Positions 1 through 6,798 of a stretch of DNA of 13,315 nt are shown here, piece by piece (the first letter of the stretch is position 1; each line of letters starts with the position of its first letter). The stretch lies in NCBI GenBank assembly GCA_964630755.1, contig CAZVYS010000022.1, positions 1 to 13,315 of the forward strand. Direction: 5' to 3'. A model generated the notes under the pieces. That model did no database searches and was not told the DNA's origin. It was given only the letters and a program-made list of their open reading frames with translations. The position numbers were made by a program, and so were the translations under genes. The stretch comes from CAZVYS01 sp964630755. Lineage in GTDB: Bacteria > Patescibacteriota > Microgenomatia > UBA1400 > CG1-02-47-37.

Positions 1-22
1 AGGGCGGGCCACCCTTTTCCTT

Positions 23-53
23 GACCAATGACAACCCCCAACTGTCATTGGTC
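23..53 (-). repeat. Perfect inverted repeat downstream of trpA
   Basis: Two 11-base arms (GACCAATGACA at 23-33 and TGTCATTGGTC at 43-53) flank a 9-base loop. The hairpin starts 22 bases past the trpA stop, where a transcript end is expected. No U-run follows on the minus strand, and none on the plus strand, so it is not a canonical intrinsic terminator. It could stabilise the 3' end of the mRNA or mark a non-canonical end. The pairing is certain, the role unknown. Confidence 0.6.
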
Positions 54-75
54 GGTCTAGGTTGGTTGAAGTGAA

Positions 76-864
76 TTAAGTTCTAAGATTTTTTATAAAT
101 TTTGAAATAGACTGAAGATAGTTTTTGTCTAAATTTTTATTTATTAAATTAATAATGGCGCTGCCAATTACAGCAATTTCGGCAGAACCCTGAAGGGCCT
201 TGAGGTGTCTTTTTTGAGAAATACCAAAGCCAACTGCTAAGGGTACCTTAATATATTTTCTTACTTTCTTAAGATATACTTGCAATCGAGGATTTAAGTT
301 AGATTGAGCACCAGTAGTGCCAATTCGAGAAACACAATAAATAAAACCATTAGCTATCTTGGCGTTCTTTTTAATTCTTGTTTCTGTGCTTGTTGGGGAG
401 AGAACCCTGATATGGTGGATTCCATATTTATTACAATAATAAATAAATTTTTCTTCTTTTTCTTCATCGAGTGGAATATCTGGAATGATAAATCCAGAAC
501 AGCCAACCTTTTTGGCTCTTCTGATAAATTTTTCTACTCCGTAAGAAAAAAGAGTATTGTAGTAAGCCATAAACAATAAAGGGATTTTTGTCTCCTTAGA
601 TAACTTTTTCATAATCTTAAAACAATGGCTAACTGTAGTGCCAGACTTAAGAGATTGATCACTGGCTTTCATGATGGTCGGGCCGTCAGCTAAAGGATCA
701 GAAAAAGGAATTTGCAACTCGATAAAGTCAACTCCGGCTTTTTCCATAGTTTTGACTAAAGAGACGGTAGCTTTTAATGAAGGATAGCCAATAACTACGT
801 GAGTCATTAAGCCAATTTTCTTTGCTTGCTTAAGCTGGTTTAGTTTTTGGGTGATTTTGGTCAT
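76..864 (-). CDS. trpA: Tryptophan synthase alpha subunit
   Basis: Cleaves indole-3-glycerol phosphate to indole and glyceraldehyde 3-phosphate, passing indole to TrpB through the tunnel. The 262 residues form a TIM barrel of usual length. E49 in FIEL and D60 in FSDPLADGP (54-62) are the catalytic pair, at the same numbers as in E. coli. The residue between is ELQIPFSDP, with Gln where ELGIP is more common. Further motifs are FMAYYNTLFSYG, GFIIPDIPLDEE, VSRIGTTGAQ and VPLAVGFGIS followed by AVIGSAI for the phosphate. It is the last gene of the block, and only a short inverted repeat is seen after the stop. The start is fixed by the ATGA overlap with trpB; no Shine-Dalgarno is seen. Confidence 0.97.
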   Translation of the reverse strand: MTKITQKLNQLKQAKKIGLMTHVVIGYPSLKATVSLVKTMEKAGVDFIELQIPFSDPLADGPTIMKASDQSLKSGTTVSHCFKIMKKLSKETKIPLLFMAYYNTLFSYGVEKFIRRAKKVGCSGFIIPDIPLDEEKEEKFIYYCNKYGIHHIRVLSPTSTETRIKKNAKIANGFIYCVSRIGTTGAQSNLNPRLQVYLKKVRKYIKVPLAVGFGISQKRHLKALQGSAEIAVIGSAIINLINKNLDKNYLQSISKFIKNLRT

Positions 865-2072
865 AGTTGGGTTTTTAAGAATTCTTTCCAGGATTTATCA
901 GCAAAGGCTTTGGCAATAATAAAGATGTCTTTGTCACCTCTACCTGAAAGATTGACCACAACAACTTGATCTTTCTTAAGCTTGGGAGCTAGCTTGATGG
1001 CTTCAGCTACAGCGTGAGCTGATTCTAAAGCAGGAATAATTCCTTCTGTTTTAGCTAATATTTTGAAAGCATCTAAAGCTTCCTTATCAACTATGTAGGT
1101 AAATTTAACTCTTTTTTTCTTTTTTAAGTAAGCTATTTCCGGACCAATGCCAGCATAGTCAAGTCCGGCAGAAATACTGGAAGTCGGCATAATATTACCG
1201 TCTTTATCTTGAAGAAAAAAGGATTTAAAACCCTCAACCACACCCATCCTGCCACCTTGAAAGCGGGCGGCGTGGGCCCCAAGTTTCTTTACTCCTTTGC
1301 CACCAGCTTCAACGCCAATCATTTTAATTTGTTTTTGATTTAAAAATGGGTGAAATAAACCCATGGCGTTGCTGCCGCCACCAACACAGGCAACTAGATA
1401 ATCAGGTAGCCTGCCTGCCTGTTTTAAGATTTGTTTTTTTACTTCTTTACCAACAATTGACTGAAAATCCCGAACAATAGTTGGATAAGGATGAGGGCCG
1501 ACGGCAGAGCCGAGTAAATAATAGGTATTGTTAACATTGGTGATCCAGTCTTTGATAGTGGCATTAACGGCGTCTTTAAGGGTTTTTGTGCCAAAAGAAA
1601 CCGGAACAACTTTAGCACCTAACTGTTCCATCCAAAACACGTTTGGTCTTTGTCTTTGGATGTCTACTTCACCCATATAAACAGTGCACTTGAAACCAAA
1701 TTTGGCGGCTACAGTAGCTGTGGCTAAACCATGCTGTCCAGCGCCGGTTTCAGCAATGAGGCGTTTTTTGCCCATTTTTTTAGCCAAAAGCGCTTGACCT
1801 AAACAGTGGTTCATTTTATGAGCTCCTGTGTGGTTTAAGCCCTCGTTTTTAAAATAAATTTTCCCGCCGCCTAGTTTTAAACTTAAGTTTTTGGCAAAAT
1901 ATAGCGGAGTTGGACGACCAGCGTAGGTTTTATAAAGCCGGCTTAGTTGTTTATTGAAGTTTGAGTCTTTTTTGGCAGTCAGATAGGCTTGTTCCAGTTC
2001 TTCAAGCGCAGGCATTAACATTTCCGGCACATAGCGTCCGCCGAATTTACCAAAATGTCCTTTGAGTTTCAT
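861..2072 (-). CDS. trpB: Tryptophan synthase beta subunit
   Basis: PLP enzyme that condenses indole and serine to tryptophan in an alpha2-beta2 complex with TrpA. It has 403 residues. The N-terminus FGKFGGRYVPE is that of the TrpB1 type that pairs with TrpA. K86 in HTGAHKMNH is the Schiff-base lysine, E108 in ETGAGQHG is the catalytic glutamate, GGGSNAMG (231-238) binds PLP phosphate, SISAGLDYAGIGPE (299-312) carries the conserved Asp, PALESAHA holds E350, and NLSGRGDKD (374-382) gives the serine facing the pyridine nitrogen. The family HG in the GVLHG segment is EG here (VVEGFKSF). The stop overlaps trpA by 4 bases, consistent with equal production of the two subunits. Confidence 0.97.
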   Translation of the reverse strand: MKLKGHFGKFGGRYVPEMLMPALEELEQAYLTAKKDSNFNKQLSRLYKTYAGRPTPLYFAKNLSLKLGGGKIYFKNEGLNHTGAHKMNHCLGQALLAKKMGKKRLIAETGAGQHGLATATVAAKFGFKCTVYMGEVDIQRQRPNVFWMEQLGAKVVPVSFGTKTLKDAVNATIKDWITNVNNTYYLLGSAVGPHPYPTIVRDFQSIVGKEVKKQILKQAGRLPDYLVACVGGGSNAMGLFHPFLNQKQIKMIGVEAGGKGVKKLGAHAARFQGGRMGVVEGFKSFFLQDKDGNIMPTSSISAGLDYAGIGPEIAYLKKKKRVKFTYIVDKEALDAFKILAKTEGIIPALESAHAVAEAIKLAPKLKKDQVVVVNLSGRGDKDIFIIAKAFADKSWKEFLKTQL

Positions 2073-2692
2073 ATTTTAGTTTTCTGTTTGGCGTTTTTAA
2101 TAAAAGCTTTTATCTTGATCATATCTTGTTTATCTCCAGTTTCAATGCCGCTGGCTACGTCAACTGCAAAAGGTTTAACAGTTTTGACTGCTTGAGTTAC
2201 GTTTTCTGGTGTAAGGCCACCAGCTAAAAATATTGGAAAGCTTTTAGAAATTTTTTTAACAGCCAATAAATTAAGCGGCTTACCAGATTTTCTATTTTTT
2301 CGATCAAGAAGAAAATAATTTGAGTCAAGTTTTTTAAGTTTGGATAAAACTTTTTTATGATTAAAATTTGAGGGTAAACAAATAGCTTTAATTATTTTAA
2401 CTTGATTAATAAGCTGATAAAATTGAGGATCCTCATCTCCATGTAGCTGTACAAATTTCAGGTTAAGGCAAGAAATTAAATGATTGATTAATTTTATTGG
2501 CTGGTTTTGAAATATACCAACAGTTTTAATGTTTTTGGGTAAACTGGAGATGATTTTTTTGGCACCTTGATAGCTGATAAAGCGGTTTAAGCTGGGGACA
2601 AAGTTAAAACCCAAAAAATCTGCGCCAGCTTCTAAGGCTGTTTTTGCTGATTTTAAAGTTCGAATACCGCAGATTTTTACTTTGACTTTCAT
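2069..2692 (-). CDS. trpF: Phosphoribosylanthranilate isomerase
   Basis: Amadori rearrangement of phosphoribosylanthranilate to CdRP. It is a 207-residue TIM barrel of normal size, separate from TrpC. KICGIR (6-11) carries the catalytic base C8. R37 lies in the loop that is usually SPR and here reads LNR. VQLHGDE (81-87) is typical, FLLD gives the general acid D130, LAGGLTPENV (156-165) and VDVASGIE (177-184) form the phosphate site. The usual GGTG-like loop reads RKSGKPLN. In the pathway it acts before TrpC but is encoded after it. It overlaps both neighbours by 4 bases (ATGA). Confidence 0.95.
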   Translation of the reverse strand: MKVKVKICGIRTLKSAKTALEAGADFLGFNFVPSLNRFISYQGAKKIISSLPKNIKTVGIFQNQPIKLINHLISCLNLKFVQLHGDEDPQFYQLINQVKIIKAICLPSNFNHKKVLSKLKKLDSNYFLLDRKNRKSGKPLNLLAVKKISKSFPIFLAGGLTPENVTQAVKTVKPFAVDVASGIETGDKQDMIKIKAFIKNAKQKTKI

Positions 2693-3477
2693 AAGTTTTT
2701 TAGGTCTTTAATAAACTTGTTTATATTTTGAGCTTTCATTAAGCTGGTGCCTATCAAAACTGCCTTGGCTCCGGCTTTTTGATAAAGTTGCACATCTTGT
2801 TTGGTTTTGATTCCAGAAAAACCAATAAAGATTTTGTCCTGGGGTATGAGTTTGGCTAGCTGGCAAGCTTGGTTAATATCTACACTAAAGTCTTTTAAGT
2901 TGCGGGCGTTAACACCAATGCAGACGGCTGGAGTTTTTAAGGCAGTTTGCAGTTCTTTTTTGTTGGTTACTTCAACAACTGGTTCCAGACCTAATTGATA
3001 AGCTAGATCAACAAATTTTCTGAGTTTATCTGGTTTAACAATCTTTGTAATAAGCAGTAAGGCATCAGCTCCGGCCAGCTTAGCTTCGTAAAGCTGATAA
3101 AGATCAATGACAAAGTCTTTTTGTAAAATCGGCAGGGAGGAGGAGCGTTTAATCTTTTTGATAAAAGAAATTTGGCCGTGGAAAAATTTATGATCAGTGA
3201 TGACTGAAAGAGCGTCAGCACCAGCTTTTTGATAAGCTAAAGCCCGCTTTACAATGTCTTGTTTGTCACCAAGATGACCGGCTGAAGGAGAGTGAAGTTT
3301 AATTTCAGCGATTAAACTAATATTGTCAGTAGGTTTTTGTAGGCTTTTTAGGAAATTGCTTTTTTGAGGTCGGCTGGATTTAAGTTTGACAACTAATTTA
3401 GTTAAGGGAGTAGTTTTTTTTCTTTTAATCAGCTCTTGTTTTTTATGGTTAGTGATGGTTTTAAGAATGTTTGACAT
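2689..3477 (-). CDS. trpC: Indole-3-glycerol phosphate synthase
   Basis: Closes the indole ring, converting CdRP to indole-3-glycerol phosphate on a TIM barrel. The 262 residues match a stand-alone TrpC, not fused to TrpF. Expected active-site residues by alignment to the Sulfolobus enzyme are E58 and K60 in IAEIKLHSPSAG, K120 in LQKDF, E169 in VVEV, N190 in IGVNARNL, and S221. The ESGI motif reads FSGI: F220 replaces the glutamate (Sulfolobus E210). The surroundings, including GIKTKQDV and LIGTSLM, are otherwise well conserved. The loop after K60 also departs from the usual KKASPSKG-type sequence. The gene remains intact and in context, so it is probably active, but this change deserves checking. 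The start lies in the end of trpD and the stop overlaps trpF. Confidence 0.94.
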   Translation of the reverse strand: MSNILKTITNHKKQELIKRKKTTPLTKLVVKLKSSRPQKSNFLKSLQKPTDNISLIAEIKLHSPSAGHLGDKQDIVKRALAYQKAGADALSVITDHKFFHGQISFIKKIKRSSSLPILQKDFVIDLYQLYEAKLAGADALLLITKIVKPDKLRKFVDLAYQLGLEPVVEVTNKKELQTALKTPAVCIGVNARNLKDFSVDINQACQLAKLIPQDKIFIGFSGIKTKQDVQLYQKAGAKAVLIGTSLMKAQNINKFIKDLKNL

Positions 3478-4486
3478 ATTTTTGAGATTGTTTGATAAAT
3501 TTGTCTAAAATGCTTTTGGCGTGACCTTGATTGATTGAGTTTTTAGCTAATTTAATTCCTTTAAAGATACTTGTTGCTTTTCCGGCCACGTAAAGAGCGG
3601 CGGCGCTGTTAAGGATAACAATGTTTGTTTTGGGTCCTTTTTTTCCATTTAAAATCTGTTTGATGATAAGAGTGTTTTTTTGAGCGTTGCCGCCTTTAAG
3701 GCTATTTTTTGAGGCAGGTTTAAAATCAAAATCTTTTGGTTTAATAACTTTAGTGGTTAACTTTTTTTGACGGATATCAAAAAGGTGAGTAGGGGCTGAA
3801 ATACTAATTTCATCTAAGCCGTCTTGTGAATGAACGATCAAAAGGTGTTGGTAATTTAATTTAACGGCTGTTTGAGCCAATAATTTGGCTGTCTTTAGGT
3901 CGGGAACGCCAAGTAGTTGATATTTAACTGAGGCAGGGCTGACCAGCGGTCCTAGAAAATTAAAAATGGTTCTCAGGCTTAACTCTTTTCTAATTGGAGC
4001 AACATTTTTCATTAATGGATGGTAAATAGGGGCAAACAAAAAAGTAATGCCAGTTTCAGATAAAACAGTGTTGGCCTGTTTAGGGGTTAAGTTGACATTA
4101 ACTCCTAAAGCCTCCAGTGCGTCAGCGCTGCCACAAAGACTGCTAATATTTCGGTTGCCATGCTTGGCAACTTTTACTCCAGCGCCAGCAACAACCAGAG
4201 CGACTGCGGTTGAGATATTAAAAGTTTGACTGTTATCTCCGCCTGTTCCACAAGTGTCAATTATTTTTCCGCGAGCAGGTATTCTGGTCATTGATTGACG
4301 CGTAACAGCAACGAATCCTAAGATTTCGTCAATGCTTTCCCCTTTCATCCGTAAGGCGGTTAAGACGGCACCGGTTTGAGCCGGCGTCAACTGACCTTTA
4401 ATTATTTTTTGAGCAATAAACTTAGATTCAGCTAAGTTTAAATCTTGCTTTTTTACAATTTTGGTAAGAATTGGTTTGAGTAACAT
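3461..4486 (-). CDS. trpD: Anthranilate phosphoribosyltransferase
   Basis: Transfers phosphoribosyl from PRPP to anthranilate. It has 341 residues, the usual size of the stand-alone enzyme. DTCGTGGDNSQTFNIST (77-93) is the PRPP-binding glycine-rich loop. KHGNRNISSLCGSADALEAL (108-127) contacts pyrophosphate and anthranilate. RKELSLRTIFNFLGPL (166-181) carries the anthranilate-binding Arg, with Ser where the family usually has Gly after REL/KEL. HSQDGLDE (219-226) gives the Mg-binding Asp-Glu pair. The 3' end overlaps trpC by 17 bases, so the two are likely translationally coupled. No clear Shine-Dalgarno precedes the ATG. Confidence 0.96.
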   Translation of the reverse strand: MLLKPILTKIVKKQDLNLAESKFIAQKIIKGQLTPAQTGAVLTALRMKGESIDEILGFVAVTRQSMTRIPARGKIIDTCGTGGDNSQTFNISTAVALVVAGAGVKVAKHGNRNISSLCGSADALEALGVNVNLTPKQANTVLSETGITFLFAPIYHPLMKNVAPIRKELSLRTIFNFLGPLVSPASVKYQLLGVPDLKTAKLLAQTAVKLNYQHLLIVHSQDGLDEISISAPTHLFDIRQKKLTTKVIKPKDFDFKPASKNSLKGGNAQKNTLIIKQILNGKKGPKTNIVILNSAAALYVAGKATSIFKGIKLAKNSINQGHAKSILDKFIKQSQKYVKHS

Positions 4487-4488
4487 AA

Positions 4489-5103
4489 TCAGGGTGAATA
4501 AGGCTTATTAATAAAGTTGGTTAAAATGGTTTTGCCTCCTTCTGTAGCAAAGGACTCCGGATGAAATTGAATACCTTCAATAGGATATGATCGGTGACGC
4601 AGACCCATTATCTTGGAGTTGTTTTTAGAAATTGTGGTGGCGGTGATTTTTAGACAACTAGGGGGTGTTTGTGGATCAGCGACTAACGAATGGTAGCGCA
4701 TAACTTCAAGTTTTTGAGGTAAGTCCTTGAAAATTCCTTGACCATTATGTTGGATGAGGCTAGTTTTACCATGCATGGGTGGCTTGTCTTTTAAAATCTT
4801 GCCGCCAAAGTAATAAGCCATGCCTTGCATGCCAAGACAAACTCCTAGAATCGGTGTTTTTTTACCGGTTTGAGTTAAAACTTTGCTAGAGATGCCAAAA
4901 TAGGCCGGGTCAGCCGGAGTGCCTGGTCCAGGCGAGTTAATGATTCTATGATAGTTAGTTTTTTTAATCTCGGAGATTTTTATTTGATTGTTTCTCTTAA
5001 CATCCAGCTTAAAATCTTTTGACTGGGACTGTAAAATCTCCCCTATATATTGATAGAGATTAAAAGTAAAAGAATCGTAGTTATCAATAATTAAAACTTT
5101 CAT
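4489..5103 (-). CDS. trpG: Anthranilate synthase component II, glutamine amidotransferase
   Basis: Class I glutamine amidotransferase that supplies ammonia to TrpE. It has 204 residues and is not fused to TrpD or TrpE. Motifs: DNYDSFTFNL (7-16), INSPGPGTP (55-63), GVCLGMQ (87-93) with nucleophile C89, MHGKTS (110-115), RYHSL (136-140), and GIQFHPES (177-184) completing the Cys-His-Glu triad with H181 and E183. GAGG about 10 bases before the ATG is a weak Shine-Dalgarno. In some bacteria this subunit also serves aminodeoxychorismate synthase (PabA), which cannot be tested here, but the trp setting supports the anthranilate role. The start overlaps trpE by 4 bases, and the stop is separated from trpD by 2 bases. 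Confidence 0.95.
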   Translation of the reverse strand: MKVLIIDNYDSFTFNLYQYIGEILQSQSKDFKLDVKRNNQIKISEIKKTNYHRIINSPGPGTPADPAYFGISSKVLTQTGKKTPILGVCLGMQGMAYYFGGKILKDKPPMHGKTSLIQHNGQGIFKDLPQKLEVMRYHSLVADPQTPPSCLKITATTISKNNSKIMGLRHRSYPIEGIQFHPESFATEGGKTILTNFINKPYSP

Positions 5104-6446
5104 ATTTCTAATGCCTCTTTCATAGCTTGGAGCTTTTTTTGGATTTCGTAGTATTCAATATTTGGCTTTGAGTCGTAAACAATACCGCCTGAAGTTTGGG
5201 TATAGGCATAGTCACCTGATATAAACAAGGTTCTGATAGGAATAGCAAAAGTGCAGTCGCCGTTAAAACCAAAGTGGCCTACCGCCCCGCCGTAAGGACC
5301 GCGGGCTTCTGGCTCAAGAGAGTTAATGATTTTAATTGACTCAATTTTAGGAGCGCCGGAAAGAGTGCCGGTAGGAAAGTTGCTGGCTAGGGTTGAAAAC
5401 ATATCTTGATCACGGCGAATGACTCCGGTAATTTCACTGGAGATATGTTGGACATGACTGAACTTTTTAACATCCATTAAGCTACGAATTTTAACTGTGC
5501 CAAACTGAGCTACTCTGCCAAGGTCGTTACGGTGGAGATCAACTAGCATGTTGTGTTCGGCAATTTCTTTTGGGTCATTAAGAAGTTTTCTAGCAAGCTT
5601 CTGATCTTGAAGCTTATTTTTTCCTCTTTTGATTGTTCCAGCTAAAGGAAAAGTTTCCATTTCTCCATTTCTCATTCTTAAAAGCAGTTCGGGACTGGCA
5701 CCAATGATTTTTTGATGATTAAACTTAAGGTAAAACATGTGAGGAGAGGGGTTAATTTTTCTTAAATTAGTGTAGATTTTTAGGCTGCTACCTTTGACTT
5801 GATACTCACTTTTAAAACCAACTTGACATTGGAAGGTGTTGCCGGCTCGAATCTCTTGTTTGACTTTTTCAACAACTTTGACATATTGTTTTTTAGTTAA
5901 GCTGTCTTTAATAAACTTAACTTTTACATCGTTTAAATTAAGCTTTGATTTGATGATTTTTTTGACTAGGTTAATCCTGTTGTTGAGGTAGTAAAAATAA
6001 GAGACTTCGTTGGTCATCCTGTCTAAAACCAATCCATCTTGGTAAAACCCAAACTGAAACTGATCAAATAAAGGATGGACTTTAATGTTGATGTTTTGTT
6101 CAAAGAAATTCGCTGCCTCGTAGCTTAGATAGCCAACTAACCCGCCAGCATAGTGACGAGTGATAGTATCTTGAGGTAAAAGTTGACGTAGTTTGTAGTA
6201 GGGATTTTTAGTTTGGTAGGACTTATCATTAACTATTAACTGGTTTTGTTTGGCCCTAATAATTTGCATAGGATTAAAGCCAATAATTGAGTATCTTGAA
6301 AACTGGCTATGTTCTCCTAGAGACTCTAAAAGAAAGCATGTTTCAAGTTGGGATTCGATTTTTTGAAATAAATTGTAAAAATCAATATCCTCGGCCAGTT
6401 TTAAGTAAGTTGGCTTTTTTGGTAAGTTAATTTTGGGTATTTTCAT
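5100..6446 (-). CDS. trpE: Anthranilate synthase component I
   Basis: Catalytic subunit of the TrpE-TrpG complex, which turns chorismate plus ammonia into anthranilate. With the ATG chosen here it has 448 residues. LLES (39-42) is the tryptophan-binding motif of feedback-inhibited TrpE, followed by SRYSIIGF. The chorismate-binding domain shows RAGNTFQ, ASPELLLR, PLAGTIKRG, EIAEHNMLVDLHRND (294-308), HVQHISSEITG, FPTGTLSGAPK (357-367), PYGGAVGHFG (384-393) and IPIRT (403-407). An in-frame TTG at 6473 would add nine residues and has AAGGG six bases upstream, but that site lies inside the terminator arm and U-run. The ATG at 6444-6446 follows AAAAAGG at a long spacing of 14 and better fits the usual family N-terminus, so the start is uncertain. 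The stop overlaps trpG (ATGA). Confidence 0.95.
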   Translation of the reverse strand: MKIPKINLPKKPTYLKLAEDIDFYNLFQKIESQLETCFLLESLGEHSQFSRYSIIGFNPMQIIRAKQNQLIVNDKSYQTKNPYYKLRQLLPQDTITRHYAGGLVGYLSYEAANFFEQNINIKVHPLFDQFQFGFYQDGLVLDRMTNEVSYFYYLNNRINLVKKIIKSKLNLNDVKVKFIKDSLTKKQYVKVVEKVKQEIRAGNTFQCQVGFKSEYQVKGSSLKIYTNLRKINPSPHMFYLKFNHQKIIGASPELLLRMRNGEMETFPLAGTIKRGKNKLQDQKLARKLLNDPKEIAEHNMLVDLHRNDLGRVAQFGTVKIRSLMDVKKFSHVQHISSEITGVIRRDQDMFSTLASNFPTGTLSGAPKIESIKIINSLEPEARGPYGGAVGHFGFNGDCTFAIPIRTLFISGDYAYTQTSGGIVYDSKPNIEYYEIQKKLQAMKEALEI

Positions 6447-6471
6447 AAGTTTTTTAATGGCCTTTTTAAAC

Positions 6472-6519
6472 AAAAAAAGCCCTTGCTAAACCACTATTAA
6501 ATTTAGTGATTCAACAAGG
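6472..6519 (-). terminator. Regulated intrinsic terminator of the trp T-box
   Basis: A 16-bp stem without bulges, including three G-U pairs (6504-6519 with 6481-6496), with a 7-base loop, followed by GC and seven U (6472-6478). It shares its 5' arm with the antiterminator. When tRNA-Trp is charged this fold should form and stop transcription about 25 bases before the trpE ATG. Confidence 0.9.
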
Positions 6520-6547
6520 ACCTTATTAAAAAGGTGGTGCCACCTTG
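6515..6547 (-). promoter_or_regulatory. T-box antiterminator
   Basis: CAAGG (6543-6547) pairs with CCTTG (6515-6519). The bulge TGGCACC (6536-6542) comes next, followed by ACCTT (6531-6535) pairing with AAGGT (6520-6524) around a 6-base loop. This is the classic two-helix antiterminator with the 7-base T-box bulge. The CCTTG arm is also the first arm of the terminator, so the two folds exclude each other. Confidence 0.88.
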
Positions 6548-6562
6548 ATTTATTAATTCATT

Positions 6563-6585
6563 AAAAAATCCCCGTTGCCAGGGAT
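6563..6585 (-). other. Leader hairpin with GCAA tetraloop and U-run (Stem III-like)
   Basis: ATCCCTG pairs over 7 positions (one G-U) with CGGGGAT around a GCAA tetraloop, a stable GNRA loop. It is followed at once by a run of six U. Position and compactness fit Stem III of a T-box leader. The U-run also makes it look like a short intrinsic terminator or pause site upstream of the main switch. Confidence 0.65.
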
Positions 6586-6618
6586 CGTCAATTTAATGAG
6601 TTAACCTCATTTATGACG
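6586..6618 (-). other. Leader hairpin, Stem II-like
   Basis: CGTCA and TGACG close the structure (5 pairs), then AATGAG pairs with CTCATT (6 pairs) around a GTTAA loop, with a small asymmetric internal loop between the two helices. It directly abuts the next hairpin at 6585. In a T-box leader this position fits a Stem II-like element. Pairing is seen; the name is inferred. Confidence 0.6.
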
Positions 6619-6767
6619 TGCTTTATCCTCTTGTAGAAGCAACACACGCTTGCCATTTGATAACGCTTGGCTGGCGGATAAGACGACGTTTGCACTTTGC
6701 CTTATCAGCTAAGGGAAACCCAACCGAATCCCTTCAAAGCTTTTAATTTAATTTCAAACTAGTAAAT

Positions 6768-6786
6768 ACTATATCACACTTGTCAA
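6768..6786 (-). promoter_or_regulatory. Promoter candidate for the trp T-box leader
   Basis: Two readings are possible. TTGACA, a perfect -35 box, lies at 6781-6786, but at 16-17 bases spacing the -10 would be TACTAG or ACTAGT (6758-6764), a weak match. Alternatively TGATATAGT (6768-6776) is a good extended -10 (TGn plus 5 of 6 bases of TATAAT) that does not need a -35, and TTGACA would then be fortuitous. Either would start transcription between about 6750 and 6762, just before the structured leader. The location immediately after aroC fits a separate trp promoter. The site is inferred from consensus only. Confidence 0.5.
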
Positions 6787-6798
6787 ATTTTTTGGGTT

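Larger units (their letters stand above)
6472..6760 (-). promoter_or_regulatory. T-box riboswitch leader of the trp operon (probably tRNA-Trp)
   Basis: This fills the long gap between aroC and trpE. The 3' half is textbook T-box: the conserved sequence AAGGTGGCACCACC, an antiterminator, and a competing intrinsic terminator ahead of the first structural gene. In T-box leaders the UGGN of the bulge pairs with the NCCA end of an uncharged tRNA. Here UGGC calls for discriminator G73, which tRNA-Trp has, though tRNAs for Asn, Asp, Gln, Glu and Ser often share it. The downstream genes make tryptophan, so Trp is the best inference. The 5' half (6619-6760) contains several alternative helices, but I could not fit a canonical Stem I or name the specifier. 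UGG triplets occur at 6720-6722, 6653-6655 and 6578-6580, the last one buried in a hairpin. Confidence 0.85.

Noticed and set aside
1..22. Minus-strand AAGGGTGGCCCGCC after the trpA hairpin, resembling a T-box sequence
   Set aside because: It lacks the UGGNACC core, and the space after trpA is too short for a Stem I unless this lay inside the trpA coding region. The sequence is also cut by the window edge.
304..579. Plus-strand ORF of 91 codons inside trpA
   Set aside because: It lies wholly antisense within a strongly conserved gene, shows low-complexity Phe-rich sequence and no family motifs. Other plus-strand ORFs in the window are similar shadows.
6588..6656. A 22-codon ORF in the leader (ATG at 6654-6656) that could be an attenuation leader peptide
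   Set aside because: It has no Trp codon, no Shine-Dalgarno, and overlaps the predicted leader hairpins. The T-box features explain the regulation better.
6588..6656. UGA in AAATGAGG of the leader as a T-box specifier, hinting at UGA read as Trp
   Set aside because: The triplet lies in a well-paired hairpin arm, and TGA ends several genes here (for example trpB, trpC, trpF), so UGA is a normal stop in this organism.
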